Shown: positions 35,284-43,722, counted from the first letter of the stretch. The stretch: 64,000 nt of DNA from Leucobacter ruminantium (GCF_017565705.1 NZ_JAGDYL010000015.1:35316-99315); one strand, 5' to 3'. The notes: generated by a model from the letters alone, not told the origin. Numbers and translations are program-made.

Positions 35284-35312
35284 GGTCAGGGATCGGCGGT
35301 CGGTCCCTGACC
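35284..35312. terminator. convergent terminator
   Basis: GGTCAGGGA (35284-35292) and TCCCTGACC (35304-35312) form a 9-bp stem with an 11-nt loop, followed on the plus strand by TCTCTCGTCC. It separates the aminotransferase from the convergent tetR gene. Confidence 0.75.
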
Positions 35313-35351
35313 TCTCTCGTCCACGCCCCGACCGTCGAAGCGGCGAGGCCC

Positions 35352-35921
35352 CTAGAAGGCTCGCAGCACCTGGTCGAGCACGCGGTCGATCGGTTGCTCG
35401 GGGCGGAACAGCAGCCAGTCGAGGCAGGCCCCGGCGAGCGCGCCGAAGAAGGCCGCGCCCGCGATCTCGGTGATCTCGTCGCCCGCTGCGGCGTCGGCCC
35501 GCGCGGCCTCCGCGTCGCGCAGCACGTCGCGATAGCGCACGACCACCGACGAACGGGCGAGCTCCATTCCGCCTGCCCACGGCCGGTCGGTGCGGAACAC
35601 CTCGGCTGCCATCAGCTTCGCGAGGTCGAGGTTGCCGCGCAGGGTCTCGAGGGTCGCGCGCGCCACGGCCCTGGGCATCCGCGAGGGGTCGCCGGCCGAT
35701 CCCTCGCGAGCCCCGTCGATGGCTGCCGCGAGCGTCTCGAAACCGCTGCGCATCACCTCTTCGAAGATCGCATCCTTCGAGGCGAAGTTGTAGTAGAGGC
35801 TGCCCTTCGCGACGCCGGCCAGCTCGGCGATCTGGTCCATCGAGGCTCCGCTGATGCCGTGCCGGGCGGCGACGCGCACCGCCGCGTCCGTGATGCGCTG
35901 CTTCGTGTTGACCCGTGCCAT
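35352..35921 (-). CDS. TetR/AcrR-family regulator
   Basis: A 189-residue repressor: N-terminal helix-turn-helix KQRITDAAVRVAARHGISGA, MDQIAELAGVAKGSLYYNFASKD-like (GVAKGSLYYNF as recognition helix), then a helical ligand-binding domain. It lies 157 bp downstream of the YhgE/Pip gene on the same strand. A TetR-type palindrome ACTGACTAGTCAGT lies on the promoter of the ATPase-YhgE pair, so this protein is the likely repressor of that export module. Confidence 0.9.
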   Translation of the reverse strand: MARVNTKQRITDAAVRVAARHGISGASMDQIAELAGVAKGSLYYNFASKDAIFEEVMRSGFETLAAAIDGAREGSAGDPSRMPRAVARATLETLRGNLDLAKLMAAEVFRTDRPWAGGMELARSSVVVRYRDVLRDAEAARADAAAGDEITEIAGAAFFGALAGACLDWLLFRPEQPIDRVLDQVLRAF

Positions 35922-35955
35922 GGTCCTATCCTCTCGTACCGGCGCCTCCGTGCCC

Positions 35956-36014
35956 GCAATGACGCAGTAGTGGGGCTCATCGACGTGCTTGCGCCGCCAC
36001 TACTGCATCATTGC
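35956..36014. terminator. 18-bp hairpin between the YhgE/Pip gene and tetR
   Basis: Arms 35956-35973 and 35997-36014 pair with a single G-T, beginning GCAATGACGCAGTAGTGG. It lies after the YhgE/Pip gene and just before tetR on the minus strand, so it would terminate the export operon and leave tetR on its own promoter. A degenerate REP-like copy (GGTTTCGACGAGCTCCGCTC) adjoins at 36028. Confidence 0.65.
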
Positions 36015-36078
36015 CGCGAGACGAGGTGGTTTCGACGAGCTCCGCTCGCCGGGCCGGCGGGACAGCCCGCCCGGCTGA

Positions 36079-38310
36079 TCAGATGGCAAGGCTCGGGTGC
36101 AGGCGCTTCACCGTCCACACCTTCTGCCTGCGGGCCGCCACCGCACTGATCGCGAGAGACCCCACGAGCACACCCGCCATCACGAGCAGCGCCCCCCAGA
36201 AGCGGGCGTCGATCCCTCCGCCGATGAGCTGACGCAAGCCCTCGACGACGTAGGACGCCGGCATGAAGGGGTGCAGCGCCTGGAAGAACGCGGGCGTCGT
36301 CTCGACGGGGTAGGTGCCGCCCGACGACGACAGCATCAGCATGAGCAGCACGAGGCTCACGACGCGACCGGTGGCGGTGCCGAGCAGCGCGATGAACATC
36401 TGCTGCAGGGCCAGGAACGCGAGTGTCACGAGCAGCATGAACGCGGCCATGCCCATCCAGTGCGCCGGGCGCATGCCGATCCCGAACACGAGCACCGCCA
36501 TCATGATGGCCACCTGCCCGACGCCGATGAGCGCCGCCGGCCAGAACCCGGTGAGCACCGTGCGGAAGCCCGAGACGTTCGAGGCGAGGGGCCTGTGCGG
36601 CAGGGGCCGCAGGATCAGCCAGGTGATGAGCGCCCCCACGAACGAGGCGAGCGCGATGAAGAAGGGCGCGAAGCCCTCCCCGAAGCCCTGCACCTCGTTC
36701 TCGGTGTGCTCGGCGAGCTGCACCGGCGCCGCCATCGTCTCGGAGATCTTCGCGGTCTGGCCCCGCTCGAAGCTCGGGGCCTCGGCTGCGCCGTCGGCGA
36801 GCTTCGAGGCGAAGGTGGAGGATCCCTCGCTCACCTTGCCCGCCCCCGCGGCCAGCTCGCCCGACCTCTCGCTCGCCTGCTGCGCTCCGGCGTCGAGCTT
36901 CTGCGCTCCCGCGGCGAGCGCGGGAGTCTTCGAGGCGAGTTCGTTCGCGCCGTCGGAGAGCTGCTGCGCCCCCGCCGCCAGCTCACCGGTCTTCGAGGAC
37001 AGCGTCTGCGCACCGCCCGCGAGTTCTCCCGACTTCGATGCGAGGGTCGCGGAGCCGCCCTTGAGTGCGGCAAGGCCCTGCTCGAGGTTCGCGGCACCGC
37101 TCTGTGCCTCGGCGGCCTGAGCAGGCAGCCCAGCCAAGCCGTCGTTCAGCCGGGAGAGCCCGTCCGAGAGGGTCTGCGCTCCACTGCTCGCGGTCGTCAG
37201 GCCATCGGAGAGCTGCTGGGCGCCGCCCGCGAGCCCCGCGAGCGAGGCCCCCTGCTGGGCGAGCGCGGCATCGAGCTGCGCAAGGGTCATGTCGGGGTTC
37301 TCGCCGGCCAGCGCGGCGACCTGACCGAGCGCACCGGAGAGCGATGCGGCACCGCTCTGGGCGGAGGCGACACCGCCCGCGAGCTGCTGGCTGCCGGTCA
37401 GCGCGCTCTGCACGCCACCGGCGAGAGTGGGGGCCTGCGCCGCCAGCCGGTCCATCCCCTCGCGGAGCCGCGTCGAGCCCGTCTGCGCCTCGCCGAGCTT
37501 CGCGTCGAGCTGCGCGGCGCCCGAGGAGAGCTGGGTGGCGCCGTCCGACAGCCGTCCGCTGCCCTCGGCGAGCTGCGCGCTGCCGTCACGGGCGCGATCC
37601 GCACCGCTCGCGAGCCGGCCAGTGCCCTCGACGAGAGCCGGAGCCTGCGCGGCGAGCTGCGACGTGCCGTCCGCGAGTTCGCCGAGCCCGGCGGTGAGCT
37701 TCTCGCTGCCGTCGGCGACGGCCGAGGTGCCGGTTTCGAGGGTCCCCGCGGCCTTGGCCGCCGTGCGCGTGCCGTCGCTCAGCTTCTCGACGCCGACGAG
37801 CACCTGCTCGGCCGCGGTCTGGGTGGCGGTCTCGGCGACGGCATCGCGGAGCTGCACCATGGCCTGCTTGCCGAGGGTCGAGGCGAGGAAGGAGTTGTTG
37901 TCGTTGTAGACCACCTCGATCTCGCCCGCCTTCGGGTCGTCCTGCAGGCCGGCCAGCGTGCTCGAGAAGTCGCGAGGGATCGTCACCGAGAAGTAGACGT
38001 CGCCGTCGCCGACGGCCCGGGCCGCTGCGTCGGCGCCGAGCGGGCGCCACGCGAGATCCTCGCCCTCCTGCAGCTGCTCGACCACGTCGTCGCCCGCGGC
38101 GAGCATCGTGCCATCGGGCTTCTCGGCCGGTTCGTCGAGATTGACGATCGCGACGGGGAGCTTGTTCAGGTTGTCCGTCGGCGCCCAGAACGCCCAGAGG
38201 TAGAGGGCTCCGTAGATGAGCGGGATGACGAGGAGCACGACGAGCGCGATCTTGGGCAGCGCGCCCTCGCGGAACCGCTTCAGCTCGGTGCTGCGGGTGA
38301 AGAGAGACAT
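36079..38310 (-). CDS. YhgE/Pip-family membrane protein with coiled repeat domain
   Basis: The 743-residue protein has one N-terminal membrane helix (about 20-45), a long extracellular domain, and five or six C-terminal helices from about residue 540. The middle (about 170-530) consists of tandem 10-11 residue units of the form LSDGxxxLxxGAxxL, predicted to form a long helical rod. The family includes phage-infection protein Pip, YueB and EsaA-like proteins, which span the wall. An ABC ATPase gene lies 61 bp upstream. An ABC-2-like export function is inferred; the cargo is unknown. Start ATG 38310 has GAAGAACC upstream, which is weak. Confidence 0.88.
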   Translation of the reverse strand: MSLFTRSTELKRFREGALPKIALVVLLVIPLIYGALYLWAFWAPTDNLNKLPVAIVNLDEPAEKPDGTMLAAGDDVVEQLQEGEDLAWRPLGADAAARAVGDGDVYFSVTIPRDFSSTLAGLQDDPKAGEIEVVYNDNNSFLASTLGKQAMVQLRDAVAETATQTAAEQVLVGVEKLSDGTRTAAKAAGTLETGTSAVADGSEKLTAGLGELADGTSQLAAQAPALVEGTGRLASGADRARDGSAQLAEGSGRLSDGATQLSSGAAQLDAKLGEAQTGSTRLREGMDRLAAQAPTLAGGVQSALTGSQQLAGGVASAQSGAASLSGALGQVAALAGENPDMTLAQLDAALAQQGASLAGLAGGAQQLSDGLTTASSGAQTLSDGLSRLNDGLAGLPAQAAEAQSGAANLEQGLAALKGGSATLASKSGELAGGAQTLSSKTGELAAGAQQLSDGANELASKTPALAAGAQKLDAGAQQASERSGELAAGAGKVSEGSSTFASKLADGAAEAPSFERGQTAKISETMAAPVQLAEHTENEVQGFGEGFAPFFIALASFVGALITWLILRPLPHRPLASNVSGFRTVLTGFWPAALIGVGQVAIMMAVLVFGIGMRPAHWMGMAAFMLLVTLAFLALQQMFIALLGTATGRVVSLVLLMLMLSSSGGTYPVETTPAFFQALHPFMPASYVVEGLRQLIGGGIDARFWGALLVMAGVLVGSLAISAVAARRQKVWTVKRLHPSLAI

Positions 38311-38371
38311 GGGTGGTTCTTCCTGCTTCTGATGTTCTTGCGTGCGCGGCGGAGTCTCAGCCGAGCACGCC

Positions 38372-39034
38372 CTAGAGCTCGATGACGGCCGGCTCGCCCG
38401 CAGCCCCTGCGAGCAGCCCGATATCGCCCGGGTCGGTGGTCGCGAGTGCGATAGGGATCCCTCGCCGCGCGAGCGCTTCGAGACGGCCGGCGACCGTCGC
38501 GCGCTCGGCGGGGTCGCGGAGCGCGTCGAAGTCGTCGATCACGAGCATGTCGGGCTGCTCGATGAGCGCGAGCGCGATGCGCACGAGCATCTCGTCGGCG
38601 GGGCCGAGGTCGTGCACCGCGGTGTCGGGGCCCGGCTGCTCGAGGTGGCCGAAGGCTTCCGCGAGCAGTTCCCGGCTGAGCTGCGGCGTCATGCGCGGCG
38701 TGCGACGGTACCAGGGAAGAGCCCAGGCCAGCCGCTCGCGCAGCGTGGCGCCGAGGGTGACCGCCGGCTCGAGAGCGTCGACGGCCTCGAAGCCCGCGAT
38801 GCCCGTGCGGCGACGGATCGCCGAGGGTGCGGTCTCGCCGAGGACCGCGAGGGATCCCTCCCCCGGCTTCATGCGACCCGCGATGCAGAGCAGCAGCGAT
38901 GTGCGGCCGCTGCCGCGCGGGCCGAGAACGACGGTGACTGGACTGTCGCTGCGCGCGGTCAGCGGGCCGAAGACCGGCCCGCGGGGGCCGCGCACGGAGA
39001 CCTGCTGCAGGTCGATGACCGGGGTTGCGCTCAC
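38372..39034 (-). CDS. degenerate ABC-type ATP-binding protein paired with YhgE/Pip
   Basis: A 220-residue ABC-like domain, shorter than usual. Walker A reads GPRGSGRTS (residues 38-46), with Arg44 where the catalytic Lys belongs. The LSGGQ signature is replaced by LGPADEM, and Walker B is MLVIDDFDAL, with Asp where the catalytic Glu is usual. ATTDPGD stands at the switch region, with no His. ATP hydrolysis may therefore be weak or absent. GTG 39034 has AGGAA 6 nt upstream; a TTG at 39049 is less likely. It is the first gene of the pair with the YhgE/Pip protein, under a promoter bearing a TetR palindrome. Confidence 0.82.
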   Translation of the reverse strand: MSATPVIDLQQVSVRGPRGPVFGPLTARSDSPVTVVLGPRGSGRTSLLLCIAGRMKPGEGSLAVLGETAPSAIRRRTGIAGFEAVDALEPAVTLGATLRERLAWALPWYRRTPRMTPQLSRELLAEAFGHLEQPGPDTAVHDLGPADEMLVRIALALIEQPDMLVIDDFDALRDPAERATVAGRLEALARRGIPIALATTDPGDIGLLAGAAGEPAVIEL

Positions 39035-39062
39035 GTGGGTTCCTCGCAATTCGAATTTCCTT

Positions 39063-39102
39063 ACTGACTAGTCAGTCTAAATTGAGGTTGGGCACGCGTC
39101 AA
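39063..39102 (-). promoter_or_regulatory. promoter and TetR operator of the ATPase-YhgE operon
   Basis: On the minus strand TTGACG (plus 39097-39102) and TAGACT (plus 39074-39079) are 17 bp apart, close to consensus. The perfect 14-bp palindrome ACTGACTAGTCAGT (39063-39076) overlaps the -10 and the transcription start, a common TetR/AcrR operator type. Confidence 0.78.
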
Positions 39103-39170
39103 GCCCGCCCGGACGACACGCGATCCCTTTCGGAACACCCGGGAATAAACCCGCGGCCCCCTCGTTTCAT

Positions 39171-39191
39171 TTATATGCAAGCGCATATAAT
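39171..39191 (+). promoter_or_regulatory. MarR operator and -10 of the flavin monooxygenase gene
   Basis: TTATATGC-AAGC-GCATATAA (39171-39190) is a perfect inverted repeat with 8-bp arms. A consensus -10, TATAAT (39186-39191), lies on its right arm. The MarR gene two positions downstream is the likely repressor. Confidence 0.72.
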
Positions 39192-39220
39192 TAGGCGCAA
39201 CCACAGAAACGGAGCACCCC

Positions 39221-40375
39221 ATGGAATTCGGGATCTTCTCGGTCAGCGACGTCACCCGCGACCCGGTCAGCGGCGAGACGCCCAGCGAGGCCGAGCGCAT
39301 CCGTGGCCTCGCGACCATCGCCAAGCACGCGGAGGAGGTCGGCCTCGACGTCTTCGCGATCGGCGAGCACCACAACCCGCCCTTCTTCTCGTCGAGCCCC
39401 ACCACCTTCCTCGCCTACATCGCGGGCCAGACGGAGCGCCTCAAGCTGAGCACCAGCACGACGCTCATCACCACCAACGACCCCGTGCGCATCGCCGAGG
39501 AGTACGCGATGCTGCAGCACCTCTCGAACGGCCGCATGGACCTCATGCTCGGACGCGGCAACACGGCGCCCGTGTACCCCTGGTTCGGCAAGGACATCCG
39601 CAGCTCGCTGCCCCTCGCGCTCGAGAACTACAACCTGCTGCACCGGCTGTGGCGCGAGGACGTCGTCGACTACGACGGCAACTTCCGCACCCCGCTGCAG
39701 GGCTTCACCTCGACCCCCCGCCCGCTCGACGACGTGCCGCCCTTCGTGTGGCACGGCTCGATCCGCACCCCCGAGATCGCCGAGCAGGCCGCGTACTACG
39801 GCGACGGATTCTTCGCGAACCACATCTTCTGGCCGTCCGAGCACTCGCTGCGCCTCATCGACTTCTACCGCCAGCGCTTCGAGCACTACGGGCACGGCAA
39901 GGCGTCGCAGGCGATCGTCGGCCTCGGCGGGCAGACCTTCATCGCGAAGAACTCCCAGGACGCGATCGACGGCTTCCGCCCCTACTTCGACGAGGCCCCC
40001 GTCTACGGCCACGGGCCGCGCATGGAGGACTTCATGAAGCAGACGCCCCTGACCGTCGGCAGCCCGCAGGAGGTCATCGACAAGACCCTCACCTTCCGCG
40101 AGACCTTCGGCGACTACCAGCGCCAGATGTTCCTCATCGACCACGCCGGCCTGCCGACGAAGACGGTGCTCGAGCAGCTCGACCTGCTCGGCTCCGAGGT
40201 GGTGCCGGTGCTGCGCCGCGAGCTCGATGCGATGAGGGATCCGGAGGTTCCGGCCTCCGCACCCACGCACGCGCAGCTCGTACGCGACAAGTACGGCGAC
40301 GCAGAGCCCCGCCAGCCGCGCCCCGGCGCGAACCGCGGCGACAACGTGACCGGCGGGTCGCCCTACCGCAACTGA
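39221..40375 (+). CDS. LLM-class flavin monooxygenase, CE1758-like
   Basis: The 384-residue luciferase-like monooxygenase has the family pattern: MEFGIFSVSDV, HAEEVGLDVFAIGEHHNPPF, TSTTLITTNDPVRIAEEYAM, LGRGNTAPVYPWFG. These enzymes use reduced FMN and oxygen to oxidise small organic compounds. In corynebacteria and relatives a member of this family (CE1758) pairs with a small FMN reductase (CE1759), and such a reductase follows here, with a MarR between them. The substrate is unknown. ATG 39221 follows GGAGCACC. Confidence 0.88.
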   Translation: MEFGIFSVSDVTRDPVSGETPSEAERIRGLATIAKHAEEVGLDVFAIGEHHNPPFFSSSPTTFLAYIAGQTERLKLSTSTTLITTNDPVRIAEEYAMLQHLSNGRMDLMLGRGNTAPVYPWFGKDIRSSLPLALENYNLLHRLWREDVVDYDGNFRTPLQGFTSTPRPLDDVPPFVWHGSIRTPEIAEQAAYYGDGFFANHIFWPSEHSLRLIDFYRQRFEHYGHGKASQAIVGLGGQTFIAKNSQDAIDGFRPYFDEAPVYGHGPRMEDFMKQTPLTVGSPQEVIDKTLTFRETFGDYQRQMFLIDHAGLPTKTVLEQLDLLGSEVVPVLRRELDAMRDPEVPASAPTHAQLVRDKYGDAEPRQPRPGANRGDNVTGGSPYRN

Positions 40376-40414
40376 GCGGGCGGACCGGATTCCGGTCCGT
40401 ATTTCGGATCTGAC

Positions 40415-40490
40415 CGCTCATTCGGATCGAACCGCCGGATTCCATCCGAAGTACGGGCGAGAGCCGAATGACGGGCGAGGGATCCCTCGC
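40415..40490. repeat. decayed 65-bp dispersed repeat plus GAGGGATC palindrome
   Basis: CGCTCATTCGGATCGAA, then ATCCGAAGTAC and GCCGAATGACGG, resemble the element seen intact at 51503 and 55350, with several changes. It runs into GCGAGGGATCCCTCGC (40475-40490), a perfect 16-bp palindrome, and another GGATCCCTCGCC directly after. The gap between the monooxygenase and marR genes holds nothing else I recognise. Confidence 0.55.
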
Positions 40491-40549
40491 GGCAGGATCC
40501 CTCGCCCCACGATTTGTCATCGCCGCACCCGACGAGAAGAGTAGACACC

Positions 40550-41005
40550 ATGACCACCGAACGCATCGACGTGCGACTCGCCAACGAGGCGTGGGAGTCG
40601 CTGATGACGGCGCACGCGGGCCTCACCGGACGCTTCGCCGACGAGGGCATGTGGGGCGAGGTCGGCATGCGCGAGTACGACGTGCTCTACACGCTCGCGA
40701 AGGGTGCGGCGAGGGGCGCCGAGTCCATGCGCATCTGCGAGGTGCAGAGCGGCGTGCTGCTGAGCCAGCCCGCGCTCTCGCGCATGATCGACCGGCTCGC
40801 CACCCGTGGCCTCGTCGCCCGCGAGCCCGACCCCGACGACGCCCGCGCCGTGCGGGTATCGCTGACCGAGGAGGGCGCGCGCCTGCAGCGAGAGGTCGGG
40901 CGGGCGCACGCGAAGAGCGTGGCGCGCGAGCTCGGCGCCGCTCTGACCCCCGATGAGATGAGGGATCTGCTGGCGCTCTGCACGAAACTCGCCGCCCGCG
41001 GCTGA
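40550..41005 (+). CDS. MarR-family regulator of the flavin duo
   Basis: A 151-residue MarR protein: MREYDVLYTLAKG, VLLSQPALSRMIDRLATRGLVAREPDPDDARAVRVSLTE-like winged helix (LSQPALSRMIDRL recognition helix, PDPDDARAV wing). ATG 40550 is preferred over in-frame starts further up, though the purine stretch GAAGAG is modest. It lies between the CE1758-like and CE1759-like genes, all in one direction. The TTATATGC-N4-GCATATAA site at 39171 is its probable operator. Confidence 0.87.
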   Translation: MTTERIDVRLANEAWESLMTAHAGLTGRFADEGMWGEVGMREYDVLYTLAKGAARGAESMRICEVQSGVLLSQPALSRMIDRLATRGLVAREPDPDDARAVRVSLTEEGARLQREVGRAHAKSVARELGAALTPDEMRDLLALCTKLAARG

Positions 41006-41049
41006 GATGCGCAGGCTCGGCGCGAGCCGCGCGCGTCCCCCATCAGCAC

Positions 41050-41069
41050 GACCCCGCCCGAACGGGGTC
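41050..41069. other. short hairpin between marR and the FMN reductase gene
   Basis: GACCCCG and CGGGGTC flank CCCGAA. The 7-bp stem may attenuate or process the message ahead of the reductase gene. Confidence 0.4.
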
Positions 41070-41093
41070 ACTCGAACGAAAGAAGACCGCACC

Positions 41094-41789
41094 ATGAACG
41101 CACCCTTCGACGGAGCCCCCGCGGCTCACGAATCCGCCCGCACCATCGCCGTGGTGAGCGCCGGCACGAGCGATCCCTCGACGAGCACCATGCTCGCCGA
41201 TCGTGTCGCCGGCCGCGCCGCCGAGATCGCGGCGCAGCGCGGCATCGAGCTGCGCGTGCGCACGATCGACCTGCGATCCCTCGCGGCCGACGTCACGACC
41301 GCACTGGTCTCGCAGCACGTCTCCCCCGCACTGCAGGAGGCGAGCGACGCACTTCGCGACGCCGACGCCCTCATCGCTGCGACGCCCGTCTACAAGGCCG
41401 GTGCGAGCGGCCTCTTCACCTCGTTCTTCCAGGTGCTCGATAACGACCTGCTGATCGGCACTCCCGTAGTGCTCGCCGCGACCGCCGGAAGCGCGCGCCA
41501 CGCGCTCGTGGTCGACGACCAGCTGCGCGGGCTCTTCGCCTACCTGCGCACGGTGACGGTTCCGACGTCGCTCTTCGCGTCGCCCGACGACTGGACGAGC
41601 CGTGAGCTCGGCGACCGCATCGGGCGCTCGGCGACGGAACTCGTGGCACTGATCGACGGCGGTTTCCGCGAGGCGGTGCGCGGCGAGGCGTGGGGCGCCT
41701 ACCAGCACTCCTTCGGCAGCGCCGGGGGCACCGAGCTCGGCATCGAGCTCGACACCGACCTCATGCGCCTCGCGACCGGCGGGGCGTAG
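41094..41789 (+). CDS. NADPH-dependent FMN reductase, CE1759-like
   Basis: A 231-residue flavodoxin-fold reductase: IAVVSAGTSDPSTSTMLAD (FMN phosphate loop), ALIAATPVYKAGASGLFTSFFQVL, LAATAGSARHALVVDDQLRGLFAYL. It would supply reduced FMN to the luciferase-like monooxygenase. The CE1759-type pairing with a CE1758-type enzyme is known from corynebacteria. ATG 41094 follows AAAGAAGACC. It ends at the 34-bp palindromic terminator shared with the convergent MFS gene. Confidence 0.87.
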   Translation: MNAPFDGAPAAHESARTIAVVSAGTSDPSTSTMLADRVAGRAAEIAAQRGIELRVRTIDLRSLAADVTTALVSQHVSPALQEASDALRDADALIAATPVYKAGASGLFTSFFQVLDNDLLIGTPVVLAATAGSARHALVVDDQLRGLFAYLRTVTVPTSLFASPDDWTSRELGDRIGRSATELVALIDGGFREAVRGEAWGAYQHSFGSAGGTELGIELDTDLMRLATGGA

Positions 41790-41807
41790 GCGGAGCGGAA
41801 GGATGCG

Positions 41808-41841
41808 ACGGGGGTGAGGGATCGCGATCCCTCACCCCCGT
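41808..41841. terminator. perfect 34-bp palindrome, bidirectional terminator
   Basis: Bases 41808-41841 are exactly self-complementary, built on GAGGGATC and GATCCCTC arms around GC. Pairing continues imperfectly to 41801 and 41848. It separates convergent genes. Confidence 0.85.
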
Positions 41842-41868
41842 TGCGTCCGTTCGCAAGCCCGAGAAGCC

Positions 41869-43161
41869 CTACGCCGCGTCGCCCGCGCCGATCGCCTCGG
41901 CCTCGCCGACAGCAGTCTCGTGCGGCGCACCGACCCGGTGCAGCAGGTGCCCAACGCAGGCGAGCACGACGATCGACACGACCAGCGAGGCCGCGCCCGT
42001 CCAGTAGGGAGCCGGGGCGCCGAGCCAGTCGGCGAGCGGACCGGCCACGGCCGGAGCGATCGCGCCGCCGATGAAACGCACGGCCGAGTAGGTGGACGAG
42101 GCGACGTTGCGCGGCAGATCGGTCGCCTCCATCACTGCCTCGGTCAGCGCCGTGTTCATGATCCCGAGCAGCAGGCCGCTCACCACGACGACCGTGACGA
42201 GCCCCGGCAGCGAGTTCACGAAGACACCGAGCAGCGCGAGGCAGACCGTGAGTCCGCCGAGCATCGCGAAGAGCACGGGCCGCAGGCCCAAGCGGCGGGT
42301 GAGCACGGGCGCGACGAGCACCGAGGTGATCGCGAGCGCGAGGCCCCAGCCGAAGAACACGAGGCCCAGCTCGTGCGCGCCGAACGCCTCGAGGCCGGCC
42401 GCCTTGGCCGCCGCCTCCATCGGGTAGGGGCTGTAGGCGAGCAGCACGAAGAAGCCGAAGTTGTAGAAGAACGCGACACCCGCGAGCGCGAGCAGCGCAG
42501 GGTTGCGAAGCGCCTTGAAGCTCGCGACGAACGAGGGTCGCTCCGCGCGCGCGGCGGCCCGCTCGGCCGCGGTCTGCTTCGGCGCGCGCAGCAGCGCGAG
42601 GATCGCGACGAGCGCGATGGCCATGAGCGCCGCAGTGCCGAAGAAGGGGCCGCGCCACGAGATGGATCCGAGGGCGCCGCCCACGAGCGGGCCGATGGCC
42701 ATACCGACGCCGAGGGCGGCCTCGTAGAGCACGATCGCCTGGCGGGATCCGCCGGACGCCGCGCCGACGATGGCGGCGAGCGCCGTCGAGATGAAGAGCG
42801 CATTGCCGAGCCCCCAGCCGGCGCGGAAGCCGATGATCTCGCCGACGGCGCTCGAGCCTCCCGCCAGAGCGGCGAATACGACGATCAGCACGAGGCCCGC
42901 CACGAGCGTCCAACGGACGCCGATGAGTCCGGAGACCCAGCTCGTGAAGAACATCGCGATGCCCGTGATGAAGAGGTAGCTCGTGAAGAGCAGCATGGTC
43001 TGGCCGGCACTCGCTCCGAGTTCGTGGCTGATCGCCGGGAGGATCGGGTCGACGAGACCGATGCCCATGAACGAGATGGCGCAGGCGAAGGCGATCGCCC
43101 ACACGGCGGTGGGCTGACGCAGGATCGACGGCTTTCGGGCCGGGCTCGCGGGTTCCGTCAC
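41869..43161 (-). CDS. MFS transporter, 12-helix drug-efflux type
   Basis: The 430-residue protein has about 12 membrane helices and DHA1/ACDE-like motifs: SFMGIGLVDPILPAISHELGAS-type helix 1 (GIGLVDPILPAI), then SGLIGVRWTLV, RAGWGLGNALFISTALA, and EAALGVGMAIGPLVGGALG (motif C of drug antiporters). A middle loop with RAPKQTAAERAAARAE is hydrophilic. The annotated GTG has no ribosome site; a good GAAGGAG lies about 55 nt further upstream, but no ATG, GTG or TTG in frame follows it, so the start is uncertain. The MarR gene lies upstream on the same strand. Confidence 0.88.
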   Translation of the reverse strand: MTEPASPARKPSILRQPTAVWAIAFACAISFMGIGLVDPILPAISHELGASAGQTMLLFTSYLFITGIAMFFTSWVSGLIGVRWTLVAGLVLIVVFAALAGGSSAVGEIIGFRAGWGLGNALFISTALAAIVGAASGGSRQAIVLYEAALGVGMAIGPLVGGALGSISWRGPFFGTAALMAIALVAILALLRAPKQTAAERAAARAERPSFVASFKALRNPALLALAGVAFFYNFGFFVLLAYSPYPMEAAAKAAGLEAFGAHELGLVFFGWGLALAITSVLVAPVLTRRLGLRPVLFAMLGGLTVCLALLGVFVNSLPGLVTVVVVSGLLLGIMNTALTEAVMEATDLPRNVASSTYSAVRFIGGAIAPAVAGPLADWLGAPAPYWTGAASLVVSIVVLACVGHLLHRVGAPHETAVGEAEAIGAGDAA

Positions 43162-43260
43162 GCGGACGGGGCCGGTCGCCGGTTGGGTGTCGGTTGCGGT
43201 GGACGTGATGACTCCTTCGATGTGTGGTCGGTCGGGGAGATGAGGGATTGGGGTGAGGGA

Positions 43261-43722
43261 TCAGACCCGCGGGTCGTCGATCCGCTCGCTGAGCCGCTGC
43301 ATGAGTTCGGCGGCGCGCGCGAGGGTGGCGCGGTCGAACTCGGAGAGCTCGGCGAGGTGGGGGCGCACCCGGTCGGCGGCGACGCGCCGATACTCGTCGA
43401 GCGCCGCGGTGCCGGCCGCGGTGACGCTCACGAGCGCGGCGCGGCCGTCTTCGGGATCGGGTCGGCGCTCGACCCATCCCTCGCCCTCCAGACGCTGCAC
43501 GAGGCCCGTCATGGAGGGCTGGGCGACGCGCTGCTGAAGGGCGAGCTCGCTCACCCGCGCCGAGCCCGACTGCTCGAGCTCGGCGAGCACGCGCCAGGCG
43601 ATGAGCGAGTACCCCGTGCCCGCCATGCGCCCGGCGATCCGCGAGAACCGCCCGGTGACGCGCGTCAGGTCGAGCGCAAGCACATCGATGTCCGATGCTT
43701 CGTTTACATTCTCCTCGCTCAT
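43261..43722 (-). CDS. MarR-family regulator of the MFS transporter
   Basis: A 153-residue MarR protein: SLIAWRVLAELEQSG, SELALQQRVAQPSMTGLVQRLEGEGWVERRPDPEDGRA as the winged helix (recognition helix VAQPSMTGLVQRL). ATG 43722 is the likely start; the frame remains open upstream but without a ribosome site. It precedes the MFS transporter by 99 bp on the same strand and presumably controls it. TTACAT half-sites lie around its start. Confidence 0.88.
   Translation of the reverse strand: MSEENVNEASDIDVLALDLTRVTGRFSRIAGRMAGTGYSLIAWRVLAELEQSGSARVSELALQQRVAQPSMTGLVQRLEGEGWVERRPDPEDGRAALVSVTAAGTAALDEYRRVAADRVRPHLAELSEFDRATLARAAELMQRLSERIDDPRV

Noticed and set aside
36079..38310. YhgE/Pip protein as part of a type VII secretion locus
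   Set aside because: EsaA-like similarity exists, but no EssC/EccC ATPase or WXG100 gene is in the window.
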